From an uncultured Verrucomicrobia subdivision 3 bacterium (GTDB taxonomy: Bacteria > Verrucomicrobiota > Verrucomicrobiae > Limisphaerales > CAMLLE01): a stretch of DNA of 7,788 nt. Position 1 is the stretch's first letter. The number at the start of each line of letters is the position of its first letter. The position numbers and the translations under genes were made by a program. The DNA is taken from NCBI GenBank assembly GCA_946480555.1, contig CAMLLE010000120.1, positions 1-7,788 on the forward strand. Reading direction: 5' to 3'. Positions 1-6,357 of this stretch are shown piece after piece. The notes beneath the pieces are model-generated. The model ran no database searches. It had not been told where the DNA came from and was given only the letters and a program-made list of their open reading frames with translations.

Positions 1-1
1 G

Positions 2-502
2 GAGGTGGACGCGCTGATGAAGTATCTCATTCAGTATCTGAAAAGGGAAACGCCCGACCTGAATGAGAGCAACGTCCGCCTGGAAGCGATCGGCCAGATC
101 CATCGTTTGCCGGAAGCGGTCCAGGAACAGTTGCGGAAATCCATCGCCACACTCTCGAAGAACAACGGCCTGACACTGGTGCTCGCCCTGAGCTATGGCG
201 GCCGCGCGGAAATTGTGGATGCCGCCCGCAGCGTGGCGCAGAAAGTGAAGAAGGGGGAACTCGATCCCGCAGACCTGACGGAGAAGGTGTTTGCGCAGCA
301 TCTCTACACGCGCAACTGGCCCGATCCCGATCTGCTCATTCGCACCAGCGGCGAGATGCGCATCAGCAATTTCCTTCTCTGGCAGATTTCTTACGCGGAA
401 CTGGTGATCACCCAGACGCTCTGGCCGGACTTCCGCAAGCAGCAGTTTTATGCAGCACTGGAAGAATATCATCGCCGGCACCGGCGGTTTGGCGGGTTGT
501 GA
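2..502 (+). CDS. uppS: Isoprenyl transferase / undecaprenyl diphosphate synthase, 3' part
   Basis: Cis-prenyltransferase that adds isopentenyl diphosphate units to farnesyl diphosphate to make the C55 carrier lipid for peptidoglycan and surface polysaccharide synthesis; it acts at the cytoplasmic face of the membrane. The frame is open from the first bases, so the true start lies left of the window. The 166 residues seen are roughly the last two thirds of a family usually near 250 residues, so the N-terminal catalytic Asp and diphosphate-binding loop are not visible. Family motifs seen: SYGGR (bases 191-205), then the signature DLLIRTSGEMRISNFLLWQ with RTSGE at 341-355, followed by YAEL and WPDF, which close the active site and dimer surface. 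The usual Asn before YGGR is Ser here, a mild variant. The gene ends in a basic tail (RRHRRFGGL). Its last 34 bases overlap, on the opposite strand, the open frame of the decayed hicA. Assignment is secure; only the product chain length is inferred. Confidence 0.95.
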   Translation, partial: EVDALMKYLIQYLKRETPDLNESNVRLEAIGQIHRLPEAVQEQLRKSIATLSKNNGLTLVLALSYGGRAEIVDAARSVAQKVKKGELDPADLTEKVFAQHLYTRNWPDPDLLIRTSGEMRISNFLLWQISYAELVITQTLWPDFRKQQFYAALEEYHRRHRRFGGL

Positions 503-624
503 GCGAACGAACTGGATTCACCAAGTGATTCTTCGCGATGCGATTGGCGAGCTTTCACGCGTTTCAAAGTCCAACCTGCCTCGTCAAGACGCTGGCAGAG
601 TTCTTTCCCAGTGATCGGCCTCAT
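469..624 (-). pseudogene. hicA: Truncated HicA-type mRNA interferase remnant
   Basis: HicA toxins are small double-stranded-RNA-binding-fold RNases that cleave mRNA when not bound by HicB. The frame begins at an ATG whose last bases overlap the hicB stop (ATGA, 621-624), the translational coupling expected of a real hicBA pair. Residues 1-24 read like a HicA N-terminus: MRPITGKELCQRLDEAG followed by WTLKRVK. In the family this is followed by GSHHIF-like residues carrying the catalytic His, then a C-terminal strand and helix (total about 60-80 residues). Here the match ends at about base 553. The remaining codons to the stop at 469 are low-complexity Ser/Arg/Pro-rich and run antisense into the 3' end of uppS. 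I found no continuation of the HicA C-terminus in the other two frames, so a deletion fits better than a simple frameshift. A lone Ser-His at residues 28-29 could be a displaced remnant of the catalytic motif or chance. The ORF is too short and divergent to expect a working nuclease. Confidence 0.62.
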
Positions 625-827
625 AGGGCCAGTTCAGTGATCTGCACATCGGGTTCAGGACAGCGGCCTTCATCCCGCAACACCTCCAGATAACCCAAGG
701 CGGATTCGCGCAGATTCTCCAGCAACTCCTCACGCGTTTCCGCTTGAGAATAACAGCCTGGAAGAGCCGGGATTTCGCCCCAGAATCCACCACTGGATTC
801 CGGGTGAATGACGACTTTGAAGGTCAT
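621..827 (-). CDS. hicB: HicB-family antitoxin, short form
   Basis: Predicted antitoxin of a HicBA type II toxin-antitoxin pair, binding and neutralising the HicA RNase in the cytoplasm. The 68-residue product has the partial RNase-H-like HicB fold: a first strand (TFKVVIHPE), the characteristic GGFWGEIPALPGCYSQAET turn-strand segment at residues 13-31, then the helix EELLENLRESALGYLEVL. The start at 825-827 is chosen because AAAAGGAAG lies about 8 bases upstream and the fold starts right after it; an in-frame ATG at 888-890 would add 21 residues unlike the family. There is no room for the C-terminal helix-turn-helix or ribbon-helix-helix of longer HicB proteins, so autoregulation through its own DNA-binding domain is not evident. 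The gene is divergent from the phosphofructokinase gene with 65 bases between starts, and it overlaps hicA by four bases. With hicA apparently broken, it may be an orphan antitoxin. Confidence 0.82.
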   Translation of the reverse strand: MTFKVVIHPESSGGFWGEIPALPGCYSQAETREELLENLRESALGYLEVLRDEGRCPEPDVQITELAL

Positions 828-892
828 GGCTCGAATCTTCCTTTTGACCTGACTCCCGCCAGGGCTTTTGAAAGGATCGGGCAGCTTCAATT

Positions 893-2017
893 ATGAAAAA
901 ACCCAAACGTATCGGCATTATCACGGCGGGCGGCGACAGCCCGGGATTGAATGCGGCCATTCGGGCCGTGGGCAAGGCAGCGCTCGCCTCGGGCCGCGAA
1001 GTCATCGGTTTTCGCGATGGCTTCCGCGGGCTGGCAGAGAATCTGACGTGGGAATTGGACAAGCGAACTCTCGCTGGAATTCTCACCGTGGGCGGCACCA
1101 TCCTTGGAACTGGCCGCGACAAGCCGCACAAAATGGATTTCAAAGGCGAAGTGCAGGATGTGAGCGACGTAATCGTAAAGACCTACGAACGCAACAAACT
1201 GGAGGCGCTGGTTTGCATCGGCGGCGGCGGCACGCACAAGAACGCACTGCGGCTCGTCGAAAAAGGGCTGAACATCGTCACGCTGCCCAAGACGATCGAC
1301 AATGATGTGCCGATGACGGACGCCACGATCGGTTTCGACACCGCGCTCGGGATTGCGACGGAAGCGGTGGATCGCCTGCACAGCACGGCGCACAGTCATC
1401 ATCGCATCATCATCGCAGAAATCATGGGCCACCGCGCCGGCTGGCTGGCGTTGGGCGCGGGCATCGCGGGCGGCGCAGACGTGATTCTTATTCCGGAGGT
1501 ACCTTACGACGTGCAACACATCGCCTCCGCGATCTGCAAGCGCAAGCAGCACGGAACGAACTTCAGCATTGTGGCCGTTGCCGAAGGCGCTTTGTCCAAG
1601 ACGGACGCGGCGGAGTTTGCTGCCGCAGCCAAGCGGAAGCAAAACGCAACCAGCAAGACTGCCCGGCAACGCGCCAAGACTGAGCTCGCCATTTTGAATG
1701 CGCGTCACACAGGCAACACGATCCGGCTGGCCAAGGAACTCGAAGAACTCACCCATCTGGAAGCGCGTGTGACGATTCTCGGTTACGTCCAGCGCGGCGG
1801 CACTCCATCCGCCGCGGATCGTCTGCTCGCGACACGTCTCGGTACGGCCAGCGTTCAACTCATCAATGACAAGGTTTTCGGCGTGATGGTTGCCGCGCGT
1901 GGCGACGGCGTGAAGCCGGTGCCGATTGCGGAAGTGGCGGGCAAACTGAAGCTCGTTCCGCAGAATCATCCGTGGATCGACAGCGCGCGGCGGGTCGGAA
2001 CGAACCTGGGCGACTGA
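893..2017 (+). CDS. 6-phosphofructokinase (PfkA superfamily, ATP- or PPi-dependent)
   Basis: Phosphorylates fructose 6-phosphate to fructose 1,6-bisphosphate in glycolysis, or runs reversibly if PPi-dependent; cytoplasmic. The 374 residues carry the family motifs in order: nucleotide/phosphate loop AGGDSPGLN (12-20), [10 protein letters not shown] (109-118), PKTIDNDV (132-139) with the catalytic Asp and its partners, MGHRAGWLA (178-186), [10 protein letters not shown] (193-202) and [14 protein letters not shown] (297-310). About 55 residues at 237-290, rich in Ala/Lys/Arg, separate the PEV and GYVQRGG blocks; bacterial ATP-PFKs of about 320 residues are shorter here. Two residues stand out. 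The Asp of the usual GGDG metal/donor loop is Gly (G112) and the next residue is Gly (G113, the ATP-type choice), while K133 before TIDND is the PPi-type choice. Donor use therefore cannot be read off. The start fits because the phosphate loop begins 12 residues in, though the ribosome site is weak (AAAGGA about 16 bases upstream). Family assignment is very secure; the subtype is open. Confidence 0.95.
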   Translation: MKKPKRIGIITAGGDSPGLNAAIRAVGKAALASGREVIGFRDGFRGLAENLTWELDKRTLAGILTVGGTILGTGRDKPHKMDFKGEVQDVSDVIVKTYERNKLEALVCIGGGGTHKNALRLVEKGLNIVTLPKTIDNDVPMTDATIGFDTALGIATEAVDRLHSTAHSHHRIIIAEIMGHRAGWLALGAGIAGGADVILIPEVPYDVQHIASAICKRKQHGTNFSIVAVAEGALSKTDAAEFAAAAKRKQNATSKTARQRAKTELAILNARHTGNTIRLAKELEELTHLEARVTILGYVQRGGTPSAADRLLATRLGTASVQLINDKVFGVMVAARGDGVKPVPIAEVAGKLKLVPQNHPWIDSARRVGTNLGD

Positions 2018-2094
2018 GGTGCCGCTTTGGCGCCGTTGAACTGCATTCGTATTCTCGATGGCGCCCTTGCGACTCATGCCGGCGGGCTGCGGTT

Positions 2095-2122
2095 GAATCG
2101 ATCTTCGATTCGAAAATTTCGA
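2095..2122. repeat. Overlapping AT-rich inverted repeats before the Skp-like gene
   Basis: Two adjoining dyads sit in the 141-base gap between the phosphofructokinase stop and the next start. The first is GAATCGA, a three-base spacer, then TCGATTC (2095-2111). The second is TCGAAA, one base, then TTTCGA (2110-2122). Both arms are perfect and share the core TCGA. There is no run of T after either one, so a classical intrinsic terminator is not clear. Their position about 40-60 bases upstream of the 2159 start would also suit an operator or a transcript 5' hairpin. Function is undetermined. Confidence 0.4.
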
Positions 2123-2158
2123 TTAACGGTCTCTGCGCGGGCGTGAGATGATTCGCCC

Positions 2159-2689
2159 ATGAAAACTTCATCTGCATTCGCAAGGTGGCTGGCAGCGGTA
2201 GCATTGATGATGTGGGCGATTGTCGCGCCGGCCCAATCGACCAACACACTGCGCGTTGGAGTTTATGATTCGCGCGCCGTCGCTGTGGCTTACGCCAATT
2301 CCGCCGAGTTCGCCGCGGTGGGGAATGCGGTGAAGGCCGAGCACGACAAAGCGAAGGCGGCGAATGACGAGAAGACGATGAAAGCGATCGAATTCCGCAT
2401 GCAGCAGCGGCAGCACCGCGCTCACGAGCAGGGTTTCAGCACCGGCTCAGTCCTGCCGATCATGGAGACGATCACCAACAAGCTGGCCGTGATTGCCCGG
2501 AACGCTCATGTGGACGTGATCGTCAGCAAATGGGAGCTCAATTTCGCCTCCGAAGATGTGGAGATCGTGGATGTGACTGATCGGATCGTGGCACAGTTTC
2601 ACGTCAGCGAACGCGGCTTGAAATGGGCGAAGGAGATTCAACAGCGTCCGCCCCTCTCGCTGGACGAGCTTCCAGATCACAAACACTGA
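2159..2689 (+). CDS. Exported OmpH/Skp-like protein
   Basis: Unrecognised beyond a weak resemblance to the OmpH/Skp periplasmic chaperone family, which binds unfolded outer-membrane proteins. The 176-residue product opens with a Sec signal peptide: a positively charged start, a hydrophobic core (about residues 10-23) and a likely cleavage site after APA at residue 25. The mature protein starts with a strand reading LRVGVYDSRAVAVAY, the place and pattern of the OmpH first strand. A strongly charged, probably coiled helical region follows (about 52-90, many Lys/Glu/Arg/Gln). It closes with VDVIVSKWELNFA and DVEIVDVTDRIV, resembling the OmpH C-terminal strand and DIT-D segment. Length is close to the 160-180 of Skp. 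The ribosome site is poor (GAGATGAT). It is followed after 23 bases by the glycosyltransferase on the same strand, so the two may be co-transcribed. Export is well supported; the chaperone role is inferred from pattern only. Confidence 0.6.
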   Translation: MKTSSAFARWLAAVALMMWAIVAPAQSTNTLRVGVYDSRAVAVAYANSAEFAAVGNAVKAEHDKAKAANDEKTMKAIEFRMQQRQHRAHEQGFSTGSVLPIMETITNKLAVIARNAHVDVIVSKWELNFASEDVEIVDVTDRIVAQFHVSERGLKWAKEIQQRPPLSLDELPDHKH

Positions 2690-2712
2690 ACCGGATCGGC
2701 GGGGTGGAATTG

Positions 2713-3753
2713 ATGGTTGATCTTCGCCCTCCGGTTCGTAGTTTTTGCGCCGTGAGTCAGCCATTGCCGAGCGTTTCCATCATCATTGCGGCGCGACCCG
2801 GACAAGCGGAGGTCAAATCCGCCGTGGCCGCGAAGCAGCTGGACTATCCGGCAGACAGGCTGGAGATCATCATTGCCCGCGGCAAACAACCATCGGTTCA
2901 GCGCAACGTCGCAGCGCGTGCGGCCAAAGGCGATTTGATTTATTTCCTCGACGACGATTCGGTGGCAAATCCAGGAAACTTGCGGCTCGCCATCCGGCAT
3001 TTTGCTGATCCCACGGTGATGATGGTGGGCGGACCGAATCTTTGTCCGGCCGATGCACCGCCGCTGGAACAAATTTTTGCGGTGGTGCTTTCGAGCTGGA
3101 TCGCGTTCGGACCGAGCCGCGCTCGCTACGCAAAGGCTGGGGTGGCACGGGCGAGCGGTGAAAAGGAGTTGATCCTCTGCAATCTGCTGGTGCGGCGGGA
3201 GGCGTTTTTGGAGTTGGGTGGATTCGATGAGGCGCTTTATCCCAACGAGGAGAACGCCCTGATGGACGAGCTCCTGAATCGCGGCGGCAAGTTGATTTAC
3301 GATCCTGAACTCGTCGTGTTTCGCCGGCCACGGCCCACGCTCAAGGCATTTTCCAAGATGCTGCGCACCTACGGGCGCGGCCGTGCAGAGCAGTTCCGCT
3401 TGCATCCCACGCTGGGTTCCGCCCTGAACTTCGTGCCGCCATTGTTCGTCGTTTACCTGTTTGCATTGCTGGTCCTGTTGCTCATTCCCGGAAATGCGGA
3501 TTGGAATCGTGTGAAGTTGTTCGTCGCATCACCGCTCGCGCTTTACGCGTTTGCGATCCTCGGACAAACGCTGGCGTCAGTTCCTGCCCATGGGCTCATT
3601 CGCAGCCTGATGGCGTTGCCGTTGCTGGTGGAAAGCCACGTGTACTATGGCCTGGGATTCTGGCACGGCTTGTTCACGACTCTGCACACGGGAAAGAATG
3701 AGCCGCGGCCGAAAGTGGAGGTCGTATTGGAAAACGTGGGTGCGCTGAGTTGA
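2713..3753 (+). CDS. Family 2 glycosyltransferase with C-terminal membrane segments (ExoA-like)
   Basis: Predicted inverting GT-A glycosyltransferase moving a sugar from a nucleotide donor to a lipid-linked or polysaccharide acceptor at the inner membrane. The start at 2713 is preferred because GGGGTGG precedes it; an upstream in-frame ATG at 2623 lies inside the preceding gene and adds non-family sequence, and an in-frame GTG at 2752 is also possible. In the 346-residue product, PSVSIIIAAR (19-28) is the first strand of the fold, QRNVAARAAKGDLIYFLDDDS (63-83) holds the metal-binding DDD, and FDEALYPNEENALMDELL (171-188) occupies the acceptor/catalytic-base position. A basic stretch with TYGRGRAEQF (219-228) stands where many GT2 enzymes have QxxRW. 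Two or three hydrophobic helices follow (about 238-262, 270-293 and 298-325), as in the ExoA-like succinoglycan enzymes. Fold and membrane attachment are clear; sugar and acceptor are unknown. It is convergent with the EEP-family gene, 53 bases away. Confidence 0.85.
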   Translation: MVDLRPPVRSFCAVSQPLPSVSIIIAARPGQAEVKSAVAAKQLDYPADRLEIIIARGKQPSVQRNVAARAAKGDLIYFLDDDSVANPGNLRLAIRHFADPTVMMVGGPNLCPADAPPLEQIFAVVLSSWIAFGPSRARYAKAGVARASGEKELILCNLLVRREAFLELGGFDEALYPNEENALMDELLNRGGKLIYDPELVVFRRPRPTLKAFSKMLRTYGRGRAEQFRLHPTLGSALNFVPPLFVVYLFALLVLLLIPGNADWNRVKLFVASPLALYAFAILGQTLASVPAHGLIRSLMALPLLVESHVYYGLGFWHGLFTTLHTGKNEPRPKVEVVLENVGALS

Positions 3754-3806
3754 GGTCCCGATCGAAGTGAATGCGCCGATCAGTGGGCGAACTTGCCGTG
3801 CGCAGT

Positions 3807-4694
3807 TCACCTTCGCAAATTCGGATTCCCCGAGCCAACGAGAAACCTTACCCGCGCCAAGACCGGCAGATGATCGCTCGGCCATTGGCCGCGTGGCCGG
3901 GCCGTGATGATTTCCACTTCGTCAGCCTGGATCGCGCCGCGTGTCAGAATCCAGTCAATACGACGGCCGTTGGCGGGAAGGCTTTCAAAGTTGTTGAAGG
4001 TTCCCATGTTTTCCGGCCCGCGTTTCGCGGCGGTGAGCCAGGTATCGTTTAGAAATCCCGCTTTTGTCAGCGCGATGTATGGCGTCTGACCGGGTTGGGT
4101 GTTGAAATCGCCGACCAGGATGACCGGCGGCGGATTGGTCATCGCCGCGATGCGCTGGTGAATCAACTCCGCACTTTTCAGCCGGGCGTTCTCGGATTGA
4201 TGATCGAAGTGCGTGTTGAAGAGGAGGAACTCGACTCCGCTTTGCCGATCGCGAAATTGCACCCACGTTACCATGCGCTTCGCTTTGTTTCCCCAGGAGG
4301 CCGACGCCGGTATTTCCGGGGTGTCAGACAGCCAGAAGTGATTCGTTGCGAGCGGTTGCAGCCGCGCTTTGCGATAGAAGATTGCCATGAATTCGCCGCG
4401 TGTCCCGCCGTCGCGGCCGACGCCGATCCAATCGTAGTCCGGCAGATCAGCCGCCATATCGAGCAGCTGCTGGTGCAAACCTTCCTGCGTTCCCATGACA
4501 TCGGGCGCCATCGCCGAAACGACCTGTTGCATCAATGGCCGGCGCTCTGGCCAGGAGTTTGGACCGAAGTCGCTCGCGAACCGCAGGTTGTAAGTGGCGA
4601 CCCGGAGTTCAGTGTTGGTCGATTCGGCTGCGAACATCACGGTCGAACTCAACAGAACGCCAGCGAGAAGAAGCCGAAGGAAATGGCGGATCAT
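3807..4694 (-). CDS. Secreted endonuclease/exonuclease/phosphatase (EEP) family hydrolase
   Basis: Metal-dependent phosphodiesterase or phosphatase of the EEP superfamily (the DNase I, AP endonuclease and inositol phosphatase fold). A signal peptide is visible: basic MIRHFLR, a Leu/Val core, and a likely cleavage near FAA (residues 21-23), so it acts outside the cytoplasm. The catalytic set is complete: N36 (YNLRF), metal ligand E71 (TQEG), H162 and D164 (FNTHFDH), D196 and N198 (VGDFN), D247 (RIDWIL), and the terminal SDH at 273-275 (PSDHLPV). Length, 295 residues, is ordinary for the single-domain exported members. It is the last gene of the three-gene minus-strand run, starting 8 bases after the RNA methyltransferase stop, with its ribosome site inside the end of that gene and weak. 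Substrate cannot be read: extracellular nucleic acid, a phosphorylated sugar or a phospholipid are all possible. The family call is firm. Confidence 0.92.
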   Translation of the reverse strand: MIRHFLRLLLAGVLLSSTVMFAAESTNTELRVATYNLRFASDFGPNSWPERRPLMQQVVSAMAPDVMGTQEGLHQQLLDMAADLPDYDWIGVGRDGGTRGEFMAIFYRKARLQPLATNHFWLSDTPEIPASASWGNKAKRMVTWVQFRDRQSGVEFLLFNTHFDHQSENARLKSAELIHQRIAAMTNPPPVILVGDFNTQPGQTPYIALTKAGFLNDTWLTAAKRGPENMGTFNNFESLPANGRRIDWILTRGAIQADEVEIITARPRGQWPSDHLPVLARVRFLVGSGNPNLRR

Positions 4695-4702
4695 GCAAAC
4701 GC

Positions 4703-5518
4703 TCAGACGCGTCCACGTTGCCGGGAGGTTTCGTAGAGAAACACGGCGGCCGCGGCGTTGACGTTGAGCGAATCGACATTCGGCGGCATGGGAATCGCCA
4801 CCGCTTCATCGCACACCGCGAGAATTTCGGGCGAAATCCCATTTCCTTCGCTGCCGAATACCAGGCAGCAATCCCGCCGTAAATTGGCCTGCGCCAGCGT
4901 GCGTCCTTCCACATGCGGATGCGCGGCCACCACGCGAATTCCATTGCTGCGAAGCTGGTTTAACGTGCCGGCAAGGTTTCCAGTCTCAATCACGGGCAAC
5001 TGAAAGATTGCCCCCATCGAATTCCGCACGGCGCGCCGCAGGAACGGGCTGGACGAAGTTTCACCCACAATCAAAGCCTCCGCACTGAAGGCGGCGCAAT
5101 TGCGGACAACGGTGCCGACATTCTCCGCGCTCGTGAGTCCGTCAATTGCGACCAGCAGACGCGGCGATGGACTGCTGCGCAGGACGTTTTCCAGCGTGCT
5201 GCGTTCAGGAATTTTTCCCACCGCCAGCACCCCTTGAAACATAGGAAATCCCACCAGCTCCTCCAGCACGCGCATTTCCGTGACGAACACCGGCAGTTCC
5301 TTTTCCGGACGGGCGCGAATCAACGGTTCATAATCGCGCAGCCATTTTTCCGGCAGCAAAACGGAGACGACGCCGAAGTGGCTTTCGAGCAAACGGCGCA
5401 CGACCTTTTCGCCTTCTGCAACAAAGATGCCTTGATCGCAATGCTCCTGCGGGCGGCGCATGGTGCGATAGGGTTCAAGCTCCGGAAGGTTGAGCGATTC
5501 GATGCGGCGGACGTTCAT
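4703..5518 (-). CDS. SpoU/TrmH-family RNA 2'-O-methyltransferase
   Basis: SPOUT-class enzyme transferring a methyl group from S-adenosylmethionine to a ribose 2'-OH in rRNA or tRNA; cytoplasmic. The 271 residues have two parts. An N-terminal substrate-binding domain (1-103) includes the characteristic FVAEGEKVVRRLLES (32-46) and MFQGVLAV (93-100). The trefoil-knot catalytic domain (about 120-265) has motif 1 AENVGTVVRNCAAF (131-144) with Asn133 and Arg139, motif 2 VFGSEGNGIS (220-229), and motif 3 IPMPPNVDSLNVNAAAAV (242-259), forming the SAM-binding knot. The two-domain form resembles RlmB- and TsnR-like enzymes, but the target nucleotide cannot be told from sequence. The start has AAAGG only two bases before the ATG, so initiation may depend on coupling to the gene 17 bases upstream. 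It is the middle gene of the minus-strand run. Confidence 0.93.
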   Translation of the reverse strand: MNVRRIESLNLPELEPYRTMRRPQEHCDQGIFVAEGEKVVRRLLESHFGVVSVLLPEKWLRDYEPLIRARPEKELPVFVTEMRVLEELVGFPMFQGVLAVGKIPERSTLENVLRSSPSPRLLVAIDGLTSAENVGTVVRNCAAFSAEALIVGETSSSPFLRRAVRNSMGAIFQLPVIETGNLAGTLNQLRSNGIRVVAAHPHVEGRTLAQANLRRDCCLVFGSEGNGISPEILAVCDEAVAIPMPPNVDSLNVNAAAAVFLYETSRQRGRV

Positions 5519-5535
5519 GGCCTTTCAGCCGTCGA

Positions 5536-6348
5536 TCACAAGGTCAACGTGGGGCAGGGCGCATCCTGGTTTGCAACCGTGAGCGCGACGTGATTTGCGC
5601 CGATCTGCTGCAATCGCTCCGCCATGACTGTGCGCGCGAGCTCGGGCTTGTTGCACTCACGGCTCAAGTGGCCGAGGTACAGATGACGCAAATCGGCGGA
5701 CATGATTTCCGAAGCGGCATCGGCGGCGGCGGCATTGGAAAGATGTCCGTGCCGGCCGAGGATACGTTGCTTCAAACTCCAGGGCCGGCGGCGGCAATCC
5801 TGGAGCATTTTGACGTCGTGATTGGATTCCAGCACGAGCACGTTCGCGCTGCGCACGCGTTCGGTGACAAGCCTGGTGACGTGGCCGAGGTCAGTGAGGA
5901 ATCCCACGTTCACGCCATTCGTGCGGAGCAGGTATCCGACTGGATCTTGAGCATCGTGTGGAATGGAAAACGTTTCCACCTGCACATCGCCAATCTCAAA
6001 ACAGGCGCCGGTTTCGAAGACTCGGCATTCGATGCGCACGTTGAGCTGGAATTGAATGGCGTCCTGCGTGGCGCGATTGCAATAAACCGGCACGCGGAGC
6101 TTTTGAGCGAGGATGGCCAGGCCCTGGATGTGATCGACGTGCTCGTGCGTGATCAGGATTCCGGACAGATTCTCCGGGGCGCGGGCGACGCTGGCCAGGC
6201 GTTCGCGAATCTGTCTGGCACTGAATCCCGCGTCGATCAGCAGGCGCGTTTCCGGCGTTTCCACGTAGGCAGAATTTCCCGCGGAACCGCTTCCCAGAAT
6301 GGTCAGATGCACAGGCACGGCTGACGTTATGAAGAAGAATGGGAACAT
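5536..6348 (-). CDS. MBL-fold metallo-hydrolase, YycJ/WalJ type
   Basis: Metallo-beta-lactamase-fold hydrolase with a two-metal centre. The YycJ/WalJ group is described as nuclease-like and associated in Firmicutes with cell-wall and DNA-replication coordination; I infer only the fold and group here. In the 270 residues, LTILGSGSAGNSAYVE (15-30) is the group's N-terminal signature. THEHVDH (67-73) is the metal-binding HxHxDH. H131 (IPHDA), D153 (FLTDLGH) and the H of LGHLSRECN near residue 235 supply the remaining ligands, and LESNHD (173-178) is also typical. It starts the minus-strand operon, with the RNA methyltransferase 17 bases downstream. The start is uncertain: no candidate has a good ribosome site. 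The ATG at 6346-6348 lies inside a small tandem repeat and gives a hydrophobic MFPFFFITSA leader unusual for the family. GTG codons at 6316-6318 and 6310-6312 would begin the protein nearer GSGSAGN, as in relatives. Confidence 0.9.
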   Translation of the reverse strand: MFPFFFITSAVPVHLTILGSGSAGNSAYVETPETRLLIDAGFSARQIRERLASVARAPENLSGILITHEHVDHIQGLAILAQKLRVPVYCNRATQDAIQFQLNVRIECRVFETGACFEIGDVQVETFSIPHDAQDPVGYLLRTNGVNVGFLTDLGHVTRLVTERVRSANVLVLESNHDVKMLQDCRRRPWSLKQRILGRHGHLSNAAAADAASEIMSADLRHLYLGHLSRECNKPELARTVMAERLQQIGANHVALTVANQDAPCPTLTL

Positions 6349-6357
6349 TCAACATTC
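6344..6357. repeat. Tandem 7-base repeat AACATTC x2
   Basis: AACATTC occurs twice head to tail, followed by a partial third copy (AAC, 6358-6360). It covers the ATG used for the longest reading of the MBL-fold gene, which argues mildly against that start. It is too short for a function to be assigned. Confidence 0.5.

Noticed and set aside
515..531. Imperfect hairpin GATTCAC-CAA-GTGATTC just after uppS as a terminator
   Set aside because: One T-T mismatch, AT-poor closing region and no T-run after it; too weak to call.
844..872. TTGACC at 844-849 as a -35 box for the phosphofructokinase gene
   Set aside because: The hexamer at 17-base spacing (TTTGAA) matches a -10 box at only three positions.
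887..2077. Long minus-strand open frame (about 396 codons) across the phosphofructokinase gene
   Set aside because: It is the antisense shadow of a gene with unmistakable motifs; its peptide is Arg/His/Ala-rich with no recognisable domain.
2677..3405. Minus-strand open frame of about 242 codons opposite the glycosyltransferase
   Set aside because: High-GC antisense shadow with no family motifs and no sensible start context.
5590..6324. Plus-strand open frame of about 244 codons opposite the MBL-fold gene
   Set aside because: The other strand encodes HxHxDH and the full MBL ligand set; the plus frame is its antisense image.
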